A stretch of DNA of 64,000 nucleotides from Oidiodendron maius Zn. Taxonomy: Eukaryota; Ascomycota; Leotiomycetes; Myxotrichaceae. Below, piece after piece: positions 46,964-58,347 of the stretch. The translations under genes and the position numbers were made by a program. The stretch covers positions 186,001-250,000 of the forward strand of contig KN832891.1 in assembly GCA_000827325.1 (NCBI GenBank), given 5' to 3'. Every line of letters starts with the position of its first letter. Position 1 is the first letter of the stretch. The notes below the pieces were generated by a model. It saw only the letters and a program-made list of their open reading frames with translations. It ran no database searches and was not told the DNA's origin.

Positions 46964-48562
46964 TTGGGCTTACAGGTAGTTGACTACCTTTACAACAGCG
47001 ATACATGAAATTGAGGATTGGAGATGTAAACACTCAAAGATGTCTTGAAAGCGTAGCTGCAACTACAATCAAAAACCACCTCTAAGCTATCTAGTACTGG
47101 TAGAGTACCCTCGTGGCCCCCTTCCATGGGTCCCTGGAGGACGGAAATGACCCAAGCCTCGTAGTATACGAAGCCCTGTATCCACCTAGTCCGTGCAGCC
47201 GCTTACCTCTGTGCTATGGCTGGCGGGAGTGACGGTGTGCGGGTGGTAGCCGTCTGGGAGTTCGTCTGACATATAGGTAAGCAACCAACAAGTATTCTGC
47301 GAGTTTTGCCGATCTCAACGGCCTTCAATTAGCAATTCTCTGGAGACAAAAACCAGCAGCATGTTAAAATCCATGGGTTCAGGCTGGATAACTTTGGATT
47401 TCACATGAGCCTGCGAGCTGAAAGGTAAAGGAACTGGAGGCTGACGATAACTTGCTCATCTAGGCCGCTACAATGGGAAGGTCACCACTTGGTATTCGAA
47501 CGTGCCGTAGAGGGTACCATCAAAGCATTTTACTTGTTAGTCTCTCAGGTTACAGATCCCTGACTCTTTCTGACGCCGAAAAAAACGGAATAAAAGTTCG
47601 CTCTGCCAAGAAAGCCTACGTAGTAGTTTGACTAAAATAAATGTGCTCATAATCCCGCTCACTAGCCCGCTTATGCACCTGTTTGTTGCAGGTGTGAAAG
47701 ACCTTTGACATTTGAACCCTGCACGAATCTCTGTTACGATCCCGTACCCCAATCAGATCGCGGTTAGGGTTTCAAGGTCGTATGGCCTCGAAGTTTGTTC
47801 TAAAACGGGGGCTTGGGTTTCCCTGGTCTCATGGTTGTCTAGAATTGCGTGCTTTATCTGGTCATGACACCCATCCCTTAGCCTTCCACGACTCGGCGTT
47901 CAGCAGAGAGAATAATAACCCTCTTGAAATTTCATGAGCTCAGAGTGCTCGGATCCAGGACTGCATCAAGGTTTATGCATGTACTGCGCTCAATTTGCTT
48001 CTAGCCTCCATTTAGATCTTTAAATGATCATTTGCCCTTAAATGACAGGATCCTTCTATCTAAATTTAACCACCCCGTATCATTCGACTCCATCCATACT
48101 GGGGTGCCTCCTACTATCTTGTTCTTTTCCAGGAGGCAAGGGACTCGGTCAAGGTCCGATCATCAGCATGCGACTAGGTCCTACTAAATAGTATCTAGAC
48201 TGGATCTAGTAATAATACATTGCAGATTTTCGTGTAGGAGTGACATGATGTAGAATGGCACAGTCTGACTACCTGCCTGTCAGGAAAGGCCTAGTAGGCG
48301 CGCCAAAAACAATAATTTCTCTCTCTAGCCTCATAGTAATAGACATGCGCAGCAAGACTTTAACAGATTCTGACCACAGTGCAGACTCCTTTTTTTGCCA
48401 CTCCCGCACTCCGACTGCGATAATCTAGGCTATTTGCGTGAGTATTATAGAACCCGGCCCGCTTGTGCCCCATTCGTACGCACAGGGTCTGATTTGGATG
48501 AAGAAAACTCGCTCTGTCATCTACATTAAGATACTACTGTGGAGTTTGCAAAGACTGCCATA
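46964..48562. promoter_or_regulatory. Divergent promoter of the A-T-transferase and isocyanide synthase genes
   Basis: 1.6 kb with no supported gene. It contains AATGTGCTCA at 47640-47649, a near match TGCGCTCA (about 47985), and TTGCTCA (about 47453). A shared regulator for both enzymes is plausible. Spacer length is generous, leaving room for a small undetected transcript. Confidence 0.5.
47640..47649 (+). promoter_or_regulatory. Candidate copper-response motif in the ICS/A-T promoter
   Basis: AATGTGCTCA, identical over ten bases to the motif upstream of the MFS gene. It is 677 bases from the A-T-transferase ATG and 914 from the ICS ATG. Confidence 0.45.
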
Positions 48563-50155
48563 ATGGAGACTCCTGTCATCGATGTCTCTATAGAAGAGAC
48601 TGCTAACAAGATTCTTGAAATTATCTTGGATTATGCCCTCAACAAGTTCGACGACACCAAAGATCAACTCAATGCAGGCAGGCCCAAGTTCTTGTCTGTC
48701 ATCGGAGAGTTTATCCTTGCCGGAACACGCGTGGAAATGTGCCTGCCAGCATTCCCATTTAAGTCGGCAAACAAAGTCTACAAAGTATTTGGTATTCTAC
48801 CCGATAAAGCGGAGGAAATTGCCCTCGATCGGCTGAACACTATGTGTTTGCGCATAGGAGAGATTTATCAGCCTGGGGCTAAGTGTACGATTATTTCGGA
48901 TGGACTTGTTTACAATGGTATGTCTATCTCCACCAGAATCGTGTCCATTATTCTAAATACCTGCTAATTTCAACTCTAGATTTGTTATGCATATCTGATC
49001 GTGATACTTGGGCATACGGGCAGGCGTTACGTGAAATGGCTGTCGAGAAGCGGTTTAGCCATATTGGATTCTCCAGACTCAAAGACTTCGTCAATCTTCC
49101 ATTGCCAGAGAAGCTGGACGAGATCACTTATGTTGCCAATGCCACTAACTTTCGCCGCTGTATGATGAACAATTTCGGCAAGGAAGACCTCGACATCGAA
49201 AATGAAATTGCTAATAGTCCTGATACAAAACTGACTTACCTCGGATATCGAAGATTTCTCGAGTCAGATTTGCGCTACATCTTCCCACTCGGCACAGGTC
49301 GAAGTAGCCATAGCTATAAGAAAGACGTGAGATACCTGGCCCAACAGATGCTTATTCGAGGACATGTATGTAAAATATATTGTGCGTCTAAGTCAATTGG
49401 GAGTACTAAAATTTGACAACCAGGCTTTTGCTAGGGCGGTTAAATATGCATTTCCAAATCATTTACGCCTGTCTATCCACAAGTCTACCAATGGCCACAA
49501 GATATCCATGAGCCTACTCAATACTAAAACCGGCTTTACAACTCCTTGGCACTGCAGCGTTGCTTTAATGGCGGATGGTGAATGGCTGAGTGCCCCCATG
49601 GGCGACTTTCAAAAAGATCCCCGATTTGAAATCGTGTATGAGCATGGTCGATGTAGCTACTTTAAAGAAGTGGTGGATCAAACTGTTGATGGCGAAATAC
49701 CAGTGGAACGAGCCACAGGGGTGTCAGAAAAGCAGAAGAAAACTCGAGGCAGACATGAAGTACCCCCACTAGTCAGTTCATCTATGTTGAGCCCAGATTC
49801 TAGCGACTTTACAATCAAGTCATGGTTCCCGACAGCCACGAGCTATTCAACCTATCTCGCTCTATACATTGAACCGTTTGGCAGCTACATTGTAGCTGAC
49901 AGCCTAAGATCAATCGCTGGGTACTTCCTCTTCTATAGGGGACACGATATGCGTATGACTTTGGAAGGCAGCGGTGCATACTATACCAGTTGGTGGGGGG
50001 ATTTTAGCACATTCTGGGCTTATGTGATATTTAATATTGGAGCAGCTGCAGCACTTTACTGGCTTACTAGAGTGTTGGTAGGGAAGAGAGGGGGGAAGGT
50101 GAAGATGGTTAAAACGGCTTCAAAGGGTGAAATAGGTATAAGACCGGCAAACTAG
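48563..50155 (+). CDS. Isocyanide synthase, Dit1/PvcA family, with C-terminal hydrophobic extension
   Basis: Dit1/PvcA/IsnA enzymes turn the amino group of an amino acid into an isocyanide (isonitrile). Three exons (48563-48917, 48980-49365, 49424-50155) encode 490 residues. Family landmarks: I-L-D-Y-A-L-N-K-F near the N terminus, F-I-L-A-G-T-R-V-E-M-C-L-P-A-F-P-F-K-S-A-N-K, D-G-L-V-Y-N-D-L-L (restored only by splicing intron 1), D-T-W-A-Y-G-Q-A-L, I-G-F-S-R-L, L-R-L-S-I-H-K-S and T-P-W-H-C-S-V-A-L. The first ATG in frame is at 48563; upstream codons offer only GTG. After about residue 340 the protein continues with about 150 residues not typical of the family, ending in a predicted membrane helix (Y-V-I-F-N-I-G-A-A-A-A-L-Y-W, about 445-468) and a basic tail. 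It lacks the fused dioxygenase or NRPS-like parts known in other fungal ICS proteins. Substrate amino acid is unknown. Confidence 0.9.
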
Positions 50156-50276
50156 ATTGTGAGGCTTGTCAGTGATTTTGGTAGACGAAGAGAATATTAT
50201 ATTCTTCGAAGAGACTGAGCATCTATTGCTCACACAGTACCCTCTTCCTACATAATAGAGCCTCTTCATGTCTTGT

Positions 50277-51314
50277 TCAGGGCACCATAATCCTTTTAAG
50301 CCAATTACGCTTTGCCACGATGGCTGTTTGAACAAGAGGCATGTTCGGGTTCTCCAACATATCAAATCCATGCCAGGCACCTGGCCAGACATGCAATTCG
50401 CACGTAGACCCACAGCGCCACATATTCCCAGCGAAAAGCACGGCAGGATCACGAAATACCTCGCACTCGCCAACGTCAATGTACGATGGTGGAAGATTCG
50501 ACAGATCTGTTGCTCGTGACGGTGATTGATAGGGTGTAACTCTGTCTGTTCCCCGATAGTCTCCTATGATACAGCTCCACGCCATGCGATTCGAGATTCC
50601 ACTCCATGGGCTGCCGTATTCGAATTGCTTGTCTGATAATGTCTCGCACCGATCGTCCAGCATGGGCGTAAGCAGCATCTGAGCCTTGATAGGAATGGTA
50701 GGAGAGTTCCTATCTCGGGCCATAAGGCAAGTCGCTGCGGCCAGAGCACCACCACCGGACAAGCCGAACACGACTATATTTGAAGGATCGATGCCCAAAG
50801 TGCTGGCATTCTGGGACATCCATACAAGACCAGCATAGCAGTCCTCAGCCGGCCCAGGAGCACGAGTTTCTGGCGCAAGGCGGTACTCAACAGTCACGAC
50901 GATGCATTCGATATCAGCAAGGAGGTCGATCAACGGGGTGACGGCGGTAAAGCGATCCCCAGAAATCATACCACCGCCATGGATATGATACAATGCCGGC
51001 AGGGCGGCTTTTGATGGCTCCCTTGGCGTGAAGACAGAGAGGGTAATTGTGTTGTTATCAGGTCCAGAGACGGAGTGCTCTGTGTGCTTCAGGAATTGTT
51101 TCTCCTTGGTGATAGTATCAGCATTGTAGACCCATGGGCTATCCTCTCCACCCGCCGCCACACCGCGCATAAAGTCGACATCCAGCTCTTCAGGAAGGGA
51201 CCCAGAATCAACTAGGGGCGCGAGGGCGGGGTCAATGATTGGACGAGGAATCTTGATCCTCGGATCAAGCTTGGCGGCTTGGGAATAGGGGAACGGGTAC
51301 GGAGACTTCGACAT
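50277..51314 (-). CDS. HSL-type alpha/beta-hydrolase
   Basis: Single exon, 345 residues, no signal peptide, so probably cytoplasmic. Hormone-sensitive-lipase family: H-I-H-G-G-G-M-I-S-G-D (oxyanion hole), V-E-Y-R-L-A-P-E, nucleophile Ser in G-L-S-G-G-G, Asp in G-E-C-E-V-F-R-D, His in P-G-A-W-H-G-F-D. The nucleophile motif departs from the usual G-D-S-A-G-G by Leu and Gly; the catalytic triad itself is complete. Convergent with the isocyanide synthase (121 bases apart) and divergent from the acyltransferase at 52170. It could hydrolyse or transfer an ester or amide in the cluster product; that role is inferred only from position. Confidence 0.9.
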   Translation of the reverse strand: MSKSPYPFPYSQAAKLDPRIKIPRPIIDPALAPLVDSGSLPEELDVDFMRGVAAGGEDSPWVYNADTITKEKQFLKHTEHSVSGPDNNTITLSVFTPREPSKAALPALYHIHGGGMISGDRFTAVTPLIDLLADIECIVVTVEYRLAPETRAPGPAEDCYAGLVWMSQNASTLGIDPSNIVVFGLSGGGALAAATCLMARDRNSPTIPIKAQMLLTPMLDDRCETLSDKQFEYGSPWSGISNRMAWSCIIGDYRGTDRVTPYQSPSRATDLSNLPPSYIDVGECEVFRDPAVLFAGNMWRCGSTCELHVWPGAWHGFDMLENPNMPLVQTAIVAKRNWLKRIMVP

Positions 51315-52169
51315 TTTGCGGACGATGTACGCGCTACTGGTGCGTCTCCGGGGGTAAAACGAAATAGTTGCAAACTTCGCTTTTCAGTTTCGATTAATGG
51401 ATAGAGCTTGCATTGGCAAAAACTTCGCAGCGAGTGTCATGACAGGCAACTGAGCAGGTTTGAGCTCTTTACACTTGTTAGTTTGTCAATTCGCTCAGCA
51501 CGGGCCGTTCTCGCCCACAGTTTACTACAGCGCGGTATTACTGCGTTCTGTACCCACACCGATGCGGCGATGCCACTGCATTCGCAGCCTGCACCAAGGA
51601 TTCGAAGCCCCTAAGCCGAATGGCGTAGGATTCTTTTTCTTTTTGTCTGATGGCACGCATGAATATGGATCCATACCTGTTGTTCCGCTTGGCTGCAGGA
51701 AGCCTAGCAGGGCCAAAGAGGCCGAGCTTGACAGGGTTCTGTTGAATGTGCGGACCGCACTGCGTAGGAAGAAGTAGGTAATAATCTTACAACTTGTAGG
51801 GTCTGTGCCATACCGCATATGTATTGGCTTGATAGAGGGTATGGTGTAAGGTTTTGGCCTGAATTTGTGCAGTAGCCCTTCTCTCATCCGTGTTGGCACC
51901 TTTCCAGCTGATCAGCATTGATTCTAATGTTAGCGAACACTCTGTGGGATAACTCCTAGTCGGGATATACACACATATACACTGAACAACTTAGGCAGAA
52001 AATATAATCAATGTATGCTCGGTTTTGTTTCAATCTGTTGCCTCCTCTCAGCTTCGTCTAGTGACATTCTAACCAAAACCTTGACTTCCCACCAGAACAC
52101 ACTTGTCTTGTCTCGTGAGGCGAGTTTTATACAATCCCCACAAGCATTCAGCCACTCGTCGTCAGCAGT
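51315..52169. other. Divergent promoter of the hydrolase and acyltransferase genes
   Basis: 855 bases. No gene is supported; open stretches at 51408-51899 on both strands overlap and lack signatures. No perfect TGTGCTCA was found here. Confidence 0.45.
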
Positions 52170-53680
52170 ATGCCTTTGCTTAAAAAACTACGGCCACTAG
52201 GTGTTTAGTCTTTGATTTACTATCAATCTGATTCCCTAACGTGTTACAAGGCAAACTTGAATCAATCTCAGCCGCATGTCACCACCTAGGCTTCTTCAAC
52301 AATGCGGCGGTGTCTGCCAACTACAAACTATCTAAATCCTCCGCGGCAGAATTAGTCTCAGATATCCAGCCTACCATATACCGTGCGGTAGCAGAAGTCA
52401 TTCGCAGACATCCTATATTGTCTGCTATTCCAGTTGCTGAAGATACTCCGGATCCTTATTTCGCCCACCTGCCTTCAGTTAATCTTCAGCGAAGCATTCT
52501 GTTTTTTAAACGTTCCAAACTTTACCCGCCTCTATCTAGTAGAGAAAACAGCTGGGAAGACGAAGAACTTGATTGGATTCTTGAGAATCAACACAACGCC
52601 GACTTCAAGCTCGATTATGGTAACCTGCCATTTTGGCGTCTAATAATCCTGCAAAATCCTGGAAGAGAGAAGATATCACTGGCGGGGCAAAATGGATTAT
52701 CCAAAAATGAAGACCAACTGAGCGAATCGAATGAATTCACCGCTTGCTTCGTTTTCCATCATGCCCTTTGCGATGGGATGTCTGGGTTGATTTTCCACAA
52801 CACGCTTCAAGATGCTCTTAACGCTGGTTTATCAGTGCCTCAAGCTTCGACCAAATGGGTTACCCCACCAAACGATAGCCTACTTCTTCCATCTATCGAG
52901 GAGTTGCATTCTCTCCCAATCAACCCTGAGCCGCCTACCACAACAGTAACAAAAGCATGGACAGGAAATACCATCCACGCCCCTTGTGAGACCCGTTTCA
53001 AGTCGCTTTCAATTGCTCCAAACTGCTCAAATGCCTTCATACAGGCGTGCAGGAAGAATGACGTAACAATCACATCAGCTCTTCCTGCTCTCATAGCCAC
53101 GGTTCTATACAGCGTCCTCCCAGAAGGTACAGAGTCACTGAATTGCAACATCCCGGTCAGCTTACGGCGATGGTTACCCCAAGATGTTGTTGACGGTGCA
53201 ATGGGAAATTGGTTCGATGCATTCCAGGTTCGATTCCTCTTCTCCGACCAAAACAGTGAAGATTCGACAGATATATGGCCTCAAGCTCAAAAAGCCTCCA
53301 AGGCAATAGCGAATTATCTGAACGCCTCACCTTCGGGCCCGTATACCAATATTGGTATTTTCAAACAAATTCCAGATATCTCAATAGTCTTCAATTCTCT
53401 CCTCGGGAAAGAACGTGATACAGCAATAGAAGTATCAAATCTTGGAGTTTTCACAAATCCGACAAATCGGGAGAATGTTTGGCAAGTAGAGAGAGTTGTG
53501 TTGAGTCGAAGTGCCGTTGTCTCTGGGAGCGCAATTACCATTACTAGTGTCGGTGGTGGAGATGGGAGTATATCCTTGGGGTTTACCTGGCAGAAAGGTG
53601 TGATAGAGGAAGATTTTGTTGATTTAGTTATCACGGGTGTTAGAAAGTATTTCGAGGCACTAACAAAAGCTAACAAATAG
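52170..53680 (+). CDS. Alcohol-acetyltransferase-like acyltransferase (AATase family)
   Basis: Transfers an acyl group from CoA to an alcohol or amine. The start lies in a tiny first exon: 52170-52200 encodes M-P-L-L-K-K-L-R-P-L, and after a 50-nt intron exon 2 (52251-53680) continues K-L-E-S-I-S-A-A-C-H-H-L-G-F-F-N-N, the usual AATase N-terminal motif (R-P-x-G-x-x-E ... R-H-x-x-G). Total 486 residues. The catalytic H-H-A-L-C-D-G sits at about 180, and the C-terminal part has the expected N-W-F-D-A region. No signal peptide or membrane segment. It is the second CoA-type acyltransferase activity in the cluster besides the fused domain of the A-T-transferase enzyme, so the product may be acylated twice or this gene may lie outside the pathway. 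Confidence 0.85.
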
Positions 53681-54780
53681 CCTGGGCTATTTTACCACGT
53701 GTAAATAAAAGCGGAAGCGGATTGATAAATTCATCCGGCGACGATCACCATGACTTTGCGCATCATAGGGTGCTGTCAAATTTCTTCTACGCCACAGCTT
53801 GTTTTGCTACAAGCGAAGTTGTAGCCCCGGCGCAGACACGTCTCTTTGAATTTAGATATGCACCCGTGAAATTTAAATTTTCCTGTGATTCATCCATTGC
53901 AGTGTATGTTATATATTGCGGCGAGGACAGATAATACAGGAGAGAAGCCATAACTGACATCATGCAGCTACATCATCAGTCAGCTCGAGGTGGTTGGTGT
54001 GCCCGAAGGACTCAATATACGCAGGCATACAGTACATTTGGTACTGCTTATGTATTTAAGAGGCTTCTCCCACTGTGGTGGCAATTCAAGGCGTCAACTC
54101 CAGATCGAGTGTTGCAACAATAATGTCAGGTTTACGAGCAATGCAGCGCTAAACTTAATATGGCTACAACTACAACGTATCGGTAATATCCTCTATAGGT
54201 TATACTGGCAGAACAATAAACCGTAAAGGGCACGTAAATACAGCTGTAAAGGACGTGTAAAGTGCTTCAATTAATTAAGGATATAACCCTCTGGCTTAGG
54301 GGTTTATATGCTTCTAGGGTTGGGCTTCAATCCACCGGATTGGGTATCAATTATATAAGCAAACTCTGACAAATAAGGTTATGCCTACCGCCCACGTGCT
54401 CTCGTCCGGTTGGTAGTGGACTCCAGAAAATCGCACACACTCTTCATTCTAATGAACCCACCTTACCGACGTTTCCATCTCCAACTGAGCTTAGTAGTAG
54501 TAAACTTTATTGTTAGAATTGTACTATATTCAGTAATGAAACGTTTTGTGATGGAACTATGCCATTGGCATTAAGTTGGATCACAGCCTCGATATTTTGC
54601 AATTTACGGCTATGTTAACAGCTTGTCGTTCTTCAGATATCAGACAACCCACCAGTCCTCTCAAATACATGCTTCGTATTTGTCTTGTCATCAGAAGAAC
54701 GGTAATATTTGAAACTGCCCAGGCTCTAGTAGAGGAACATCTGCATGAGCAGTTGTATCCAGACGGAGAAGAACAGAAGT
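53681..54780. other. Intergenic between acyltransferase and GH92 genes
   Basis: 1.1 kb, AT-rich from 54200 to 54560. No gene is supported. Confidence 0.5.
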
Positions 54781-57442
54781 ATGGCGACAAGACGCTGCCG
54801 CGACCGCAACTTGCGCGATTACTTGATCTCCTGGCTTGTCACCGCAGGTCCATTCTGGCTAGGTCTCATTACCATCCTCATCTGGGCCTACATAGTGAGT
54901 ATAGAGAGGCCATGTGATATTACTTTAATCCAATCATGACATATAAGATGCTTCCTAGAACCCAAGCAGGGAGTTTGCTGAAATCGTGTAGATCATCAAC
55001 GAGACGAGACTCATGTCACTGACTTTGCCTATTCTGGCATTCACGGCAGCTGCCCAAACCGTTGATTACACTAAATATGTGAATGTCTTGTAAGCTCCCC
55101 AGCCATTTTTCGTACCTCAACTGACTAGGAAAGTACCGGCACACGACACAGGGGCAATAACTTCCCCGGTGTCGCACGACCATTCGGAATGGTCAAGCTC
55201 GGTCCCGATCTTCTGGTTAATGGCACCGAGTCTTACTCGGGCTATCTACCCAATGGCAATTTCTCTGGTTTCAGTATGATGCATGAGCAAGGAACTGGTG
55301 GTGCTCCAAAATACGGGACAGTTGCTCAGCTGCCGTTGGTTGGAAATATCAGCGATCCTTTGTCAAGTATCACTGTCGGCCGAGCAGTTGCAGATCAAGC
55401 CTCAGTTGGCTACTACAAAGCTGAGACGAGTGATCAGGTTATTGTAGAACTTGCTGCTACGTCCCGTGCGGGGATGTACCAGTACACCTTCCCTGCTGCA
55501 AGTGATGGAAACAACATCTTGGTGGATATAAGTCACGTGCTGCCCTCATTTAAAGGACAAGGGCTGAGCCAAGGTTATGAAGGGGGCACATTCAATCTCT
55601 TCCCAGATGGGCATTACGAGGCTTCTGGGATCTATAACAATGGATGGAACAGGTCCCCAGACTGGACAATCTACTCGTGTATGTCTGGCACTTGTATCCT
55701 TTATCCGGATACTGACTGATATTCAGGCGGGCATTTCAATGTCACATCGAAAGCGGCTCATGCGTATACCGGGACTGCAGCTGGGGGCAGCGTGTTGCAA
55801 TCTAGTGGATTGGCCACCTCGAATTCCACAAACACCTATGTCGGTGGATTGTTCACCTTTGATAGCAGTACAGTTTCATCTCGAGTTGGAATCTCCTGGA
55901 TCTCTAACGAGAAAGCTTGCCAAAACCTCGCTGACGAGATTCCCGAGGGTACAGCATTTTCCACTGTGGTTGAGAATACCAAAGATGCATGGAACTCGCA
56001 GATTCTCTCCTCGATTACAACAACTACCACGAACACAACGAATCTGGAGTTGCTCTACACATCTCTCTATTTCATGAATCTTTTGCCAACTAATCAGACA
56101 GGTGAGAATCCAGGCTGGAACTCAACGGAGCCATACTACTCTGATATTTTTACACTTTGGGATCTATTCCGATGCTCGACAGCTTTGTTGCATGTTTTGC
56201 AACCGACCGTCTATGAGGAATATGTCCGTTCTATGATTGATATTTGGCGATTTGAAGGATATTTGCCGGACGCACGGTCTTCAAACTATAATGGAAGAAC
56301 GCAAGGAGGATCCAATGGTGACAATGTCTTAGCCGATGCGTATGTCAAAGGTGTCCGTGGTTTGATCAACTGGGATGATGGGTATGCAGCTGTGGTTAAG
56401 GATGCTGAAGTCACACCTGTGAACAGTGATCCTGATCCCCAGGCACCGGACTCGTCAACCAGAGAAGGCCGAGGCGCTCTTCCAGACTGGCTCACCTACA
56501 GTTTCATCACACCCACATTCAGCCGAGCAGCTTCCCGTGCTGTGGATTATGCATACAATGACTTTGGGCTATACCAGGTTGCGAGTGGACTTGGGAACAC
56601 AGCTGATGCAGAAAAATATCTCAATCGTTCGAGAAATTGGAGAAACCATTGGAATCCGGATCTCAAGTCCATTGGCTATTCAGGCTTTATTGCGCCACGA
56701 GATATTTTCAGCTTTATCGACACAGATCCTTTGACTGACAGTGGATACTGGGATGATCCATATTATGAGGCAAGCTCGTGGGAATACTCTTGGGGCGATA
56801 TTCACGATATGGCAAAGTTGGTGGAATGGATGGGTGGGGTCGACACGTTCCTTTCGCGACTGGAGACAATGTTTACAGTGGGTGCAAACTCCAATGATCC
56901 TACTGGTATCATCTTCGATTCTAGAAATGAGCCGTAGGCCACTCTCTTCGTCCGGGGAAAGCAGATACTGACCAAATAGAACTTTTAATGTACCATATCT
57001 CTACAACTTTATTAACCGCCAAGATCGGTCAGTCTATCAATCCCGCAAAGTCGCCAAAGGAGACTACAGTTCAGGTGTCGCTGGACTCCCCGGCAATAGT
57101 GATGCAGGAGCGATGCAAACTTGGCTTCTGTGGAACATGATTGGTCTCTATCCCGTAACTGGACAAACGACTTTCTTGATCCATTCTCCTTGGTACGAGT
57201 CGATGACGATCAATCTTGGTGACGGCAAGACTCTAGTGATTACAAGCACAGGGGGCGATGGAAATGGAGACTCCGATTTCTACGTTCAGAGTTTGAAAGT
57301 GAACGGACAGATATGGACGAAGAATTGGGTCGTATACAGCGACGTCTTCGCGAATGGCGGAACCATGGAATTCGTTCTCGGCCCAGAACCTGTGCAATGG
57401 GCAACGGGCGACCTCCCACCAAGCCCGGCAACTGAACCTTGA
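54781..57442 (+). CDS. GH92 alpha-1,2-mannosidase
   Basis: Calcium-dependent inverting exo-alpha-mannosidase, acting on mannoprotein or N-glycan mannose. Exons 54781-54894, 54992-55089, 55152-55678, 55727-56933 and 56980-57442 close in frame at 802 residues. Landmarks: A-R-P-F-G-M-V-K-L-G-P-D, G-F-S-M-M-H-E-Q-G-T-G-G, Y-S-D-I-F-T-L-W-D, G-S-N-G-D-N-V-L-A-D-A, W-E-Y-S-W-G-D-I-H-D, R-N-E-P-T-F-N-V-P-Y-L-Y-N-F, and G-N-S-D-A-G-A-M-Q-T-W-L-L-W-N with the D-A-G-x-M signature. Start choice matters: the ATG at 55013 gives a plain signal peptide, while the upstream exon from 54781 (strong GTGAGT donor, phase-0 join) adds a basic N terminus and a membrane helix, a signal-anchor layout. I prefer the longer model with moderate confidence. 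The gene lies between two biosynthetic clusters with no evident link to either. Confidence 0.88.
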
Positions 57443-58347
57443 CCTGTGTAGGTATTCCGAATCCTGGCCTAATAAAAATTTGGCCTAATCTCGTAATGAT
57501 CAGCGATAATTGCCTCGGAAATCCGAGAGATTCACAATACTCAGTATCCGCTTCCTCGTTCTGCATAACATATCTCGAAAGTGCGGTTACAGCAACAAGC
57601 GCCATCCCGTACATATATTCCGCAAATGGAATCCTCCAAGGCATCATTCTAGCCATTTCAACAGGGGGTACACAAATTTGGGAAGAAAACTGCGTCGAAA
57701 TCAACCAGCACCGAAGGAACTCTTTTACCAGGTAACCCCGAAATTAAGGCAACGAACCGAGAACCAAGCTCTCAGGTTCTCAGGTTATGGCTCGGGATCT
57801 GAATTTTATGCTGTAACGACGAAGTATGCAGATGTTGTGGGAATGGTTATGAGACAGACAGGAGCAGTTGATCATACCTTCCCGCCTGTTGAAGCTGGTA
57901 TGATGATGTCTCTGGTTATACATGCAGGATACTAAAGCCCCCCAACACAGCACCGGCTACTTTGACTGGTCTCTCAGTGACACCATAACCGCAGTTTGCA
58001 CCGAACCTTTCGGAGGCGACGAGGCAAATTTCTTGGAATAAGCACTGAGACGCTGCTCCAAGTGATGTTATATACATGCCCGTTGTCATTACCACTGGTC
58101 TGGTGTCAAATACTAGGGCAGCAGAGACAGGGACGGTAACTTCAACGTCAACGATGAGGGGAGGACCTGCAGCCTCGAATACATCGGGCACAGCTGTCAA
58201 GACTGGAAGTGGAGCCGGGACTTGTACGGCGCAGACACTTGACAACGCGCGCTAATTATTTTGCATTTCCCTTTAACTTAAGTAAGGTGCCGTATAGTAA
58301 TGTTGGGCCATTATAATAGTAGGATTGATATATAGAGAGTAGCCTAT
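57443..58347. other. Spacer between GH92 and PKS genes with unassigned open stretches
   Basis: Open stretches at 57439-57735 and 57510-57935 (+) and at 57240-57704 and 57916-58245 (-) overlap each other. None has a family I recognise. The minus-strand piece at 57916-58245 is hydrophobic, has no ATG at its 5' end and could be a fragment. No gene is claimed. Confidence 0.35.

Noticed and set aside
57240-58245. Open stretches on both strands between the GH92 and PKS genes
   Set aside because: Frames overlap and contradict each other, the longest minus-strand piece lacks an ATG start, and no domain is recognisable.
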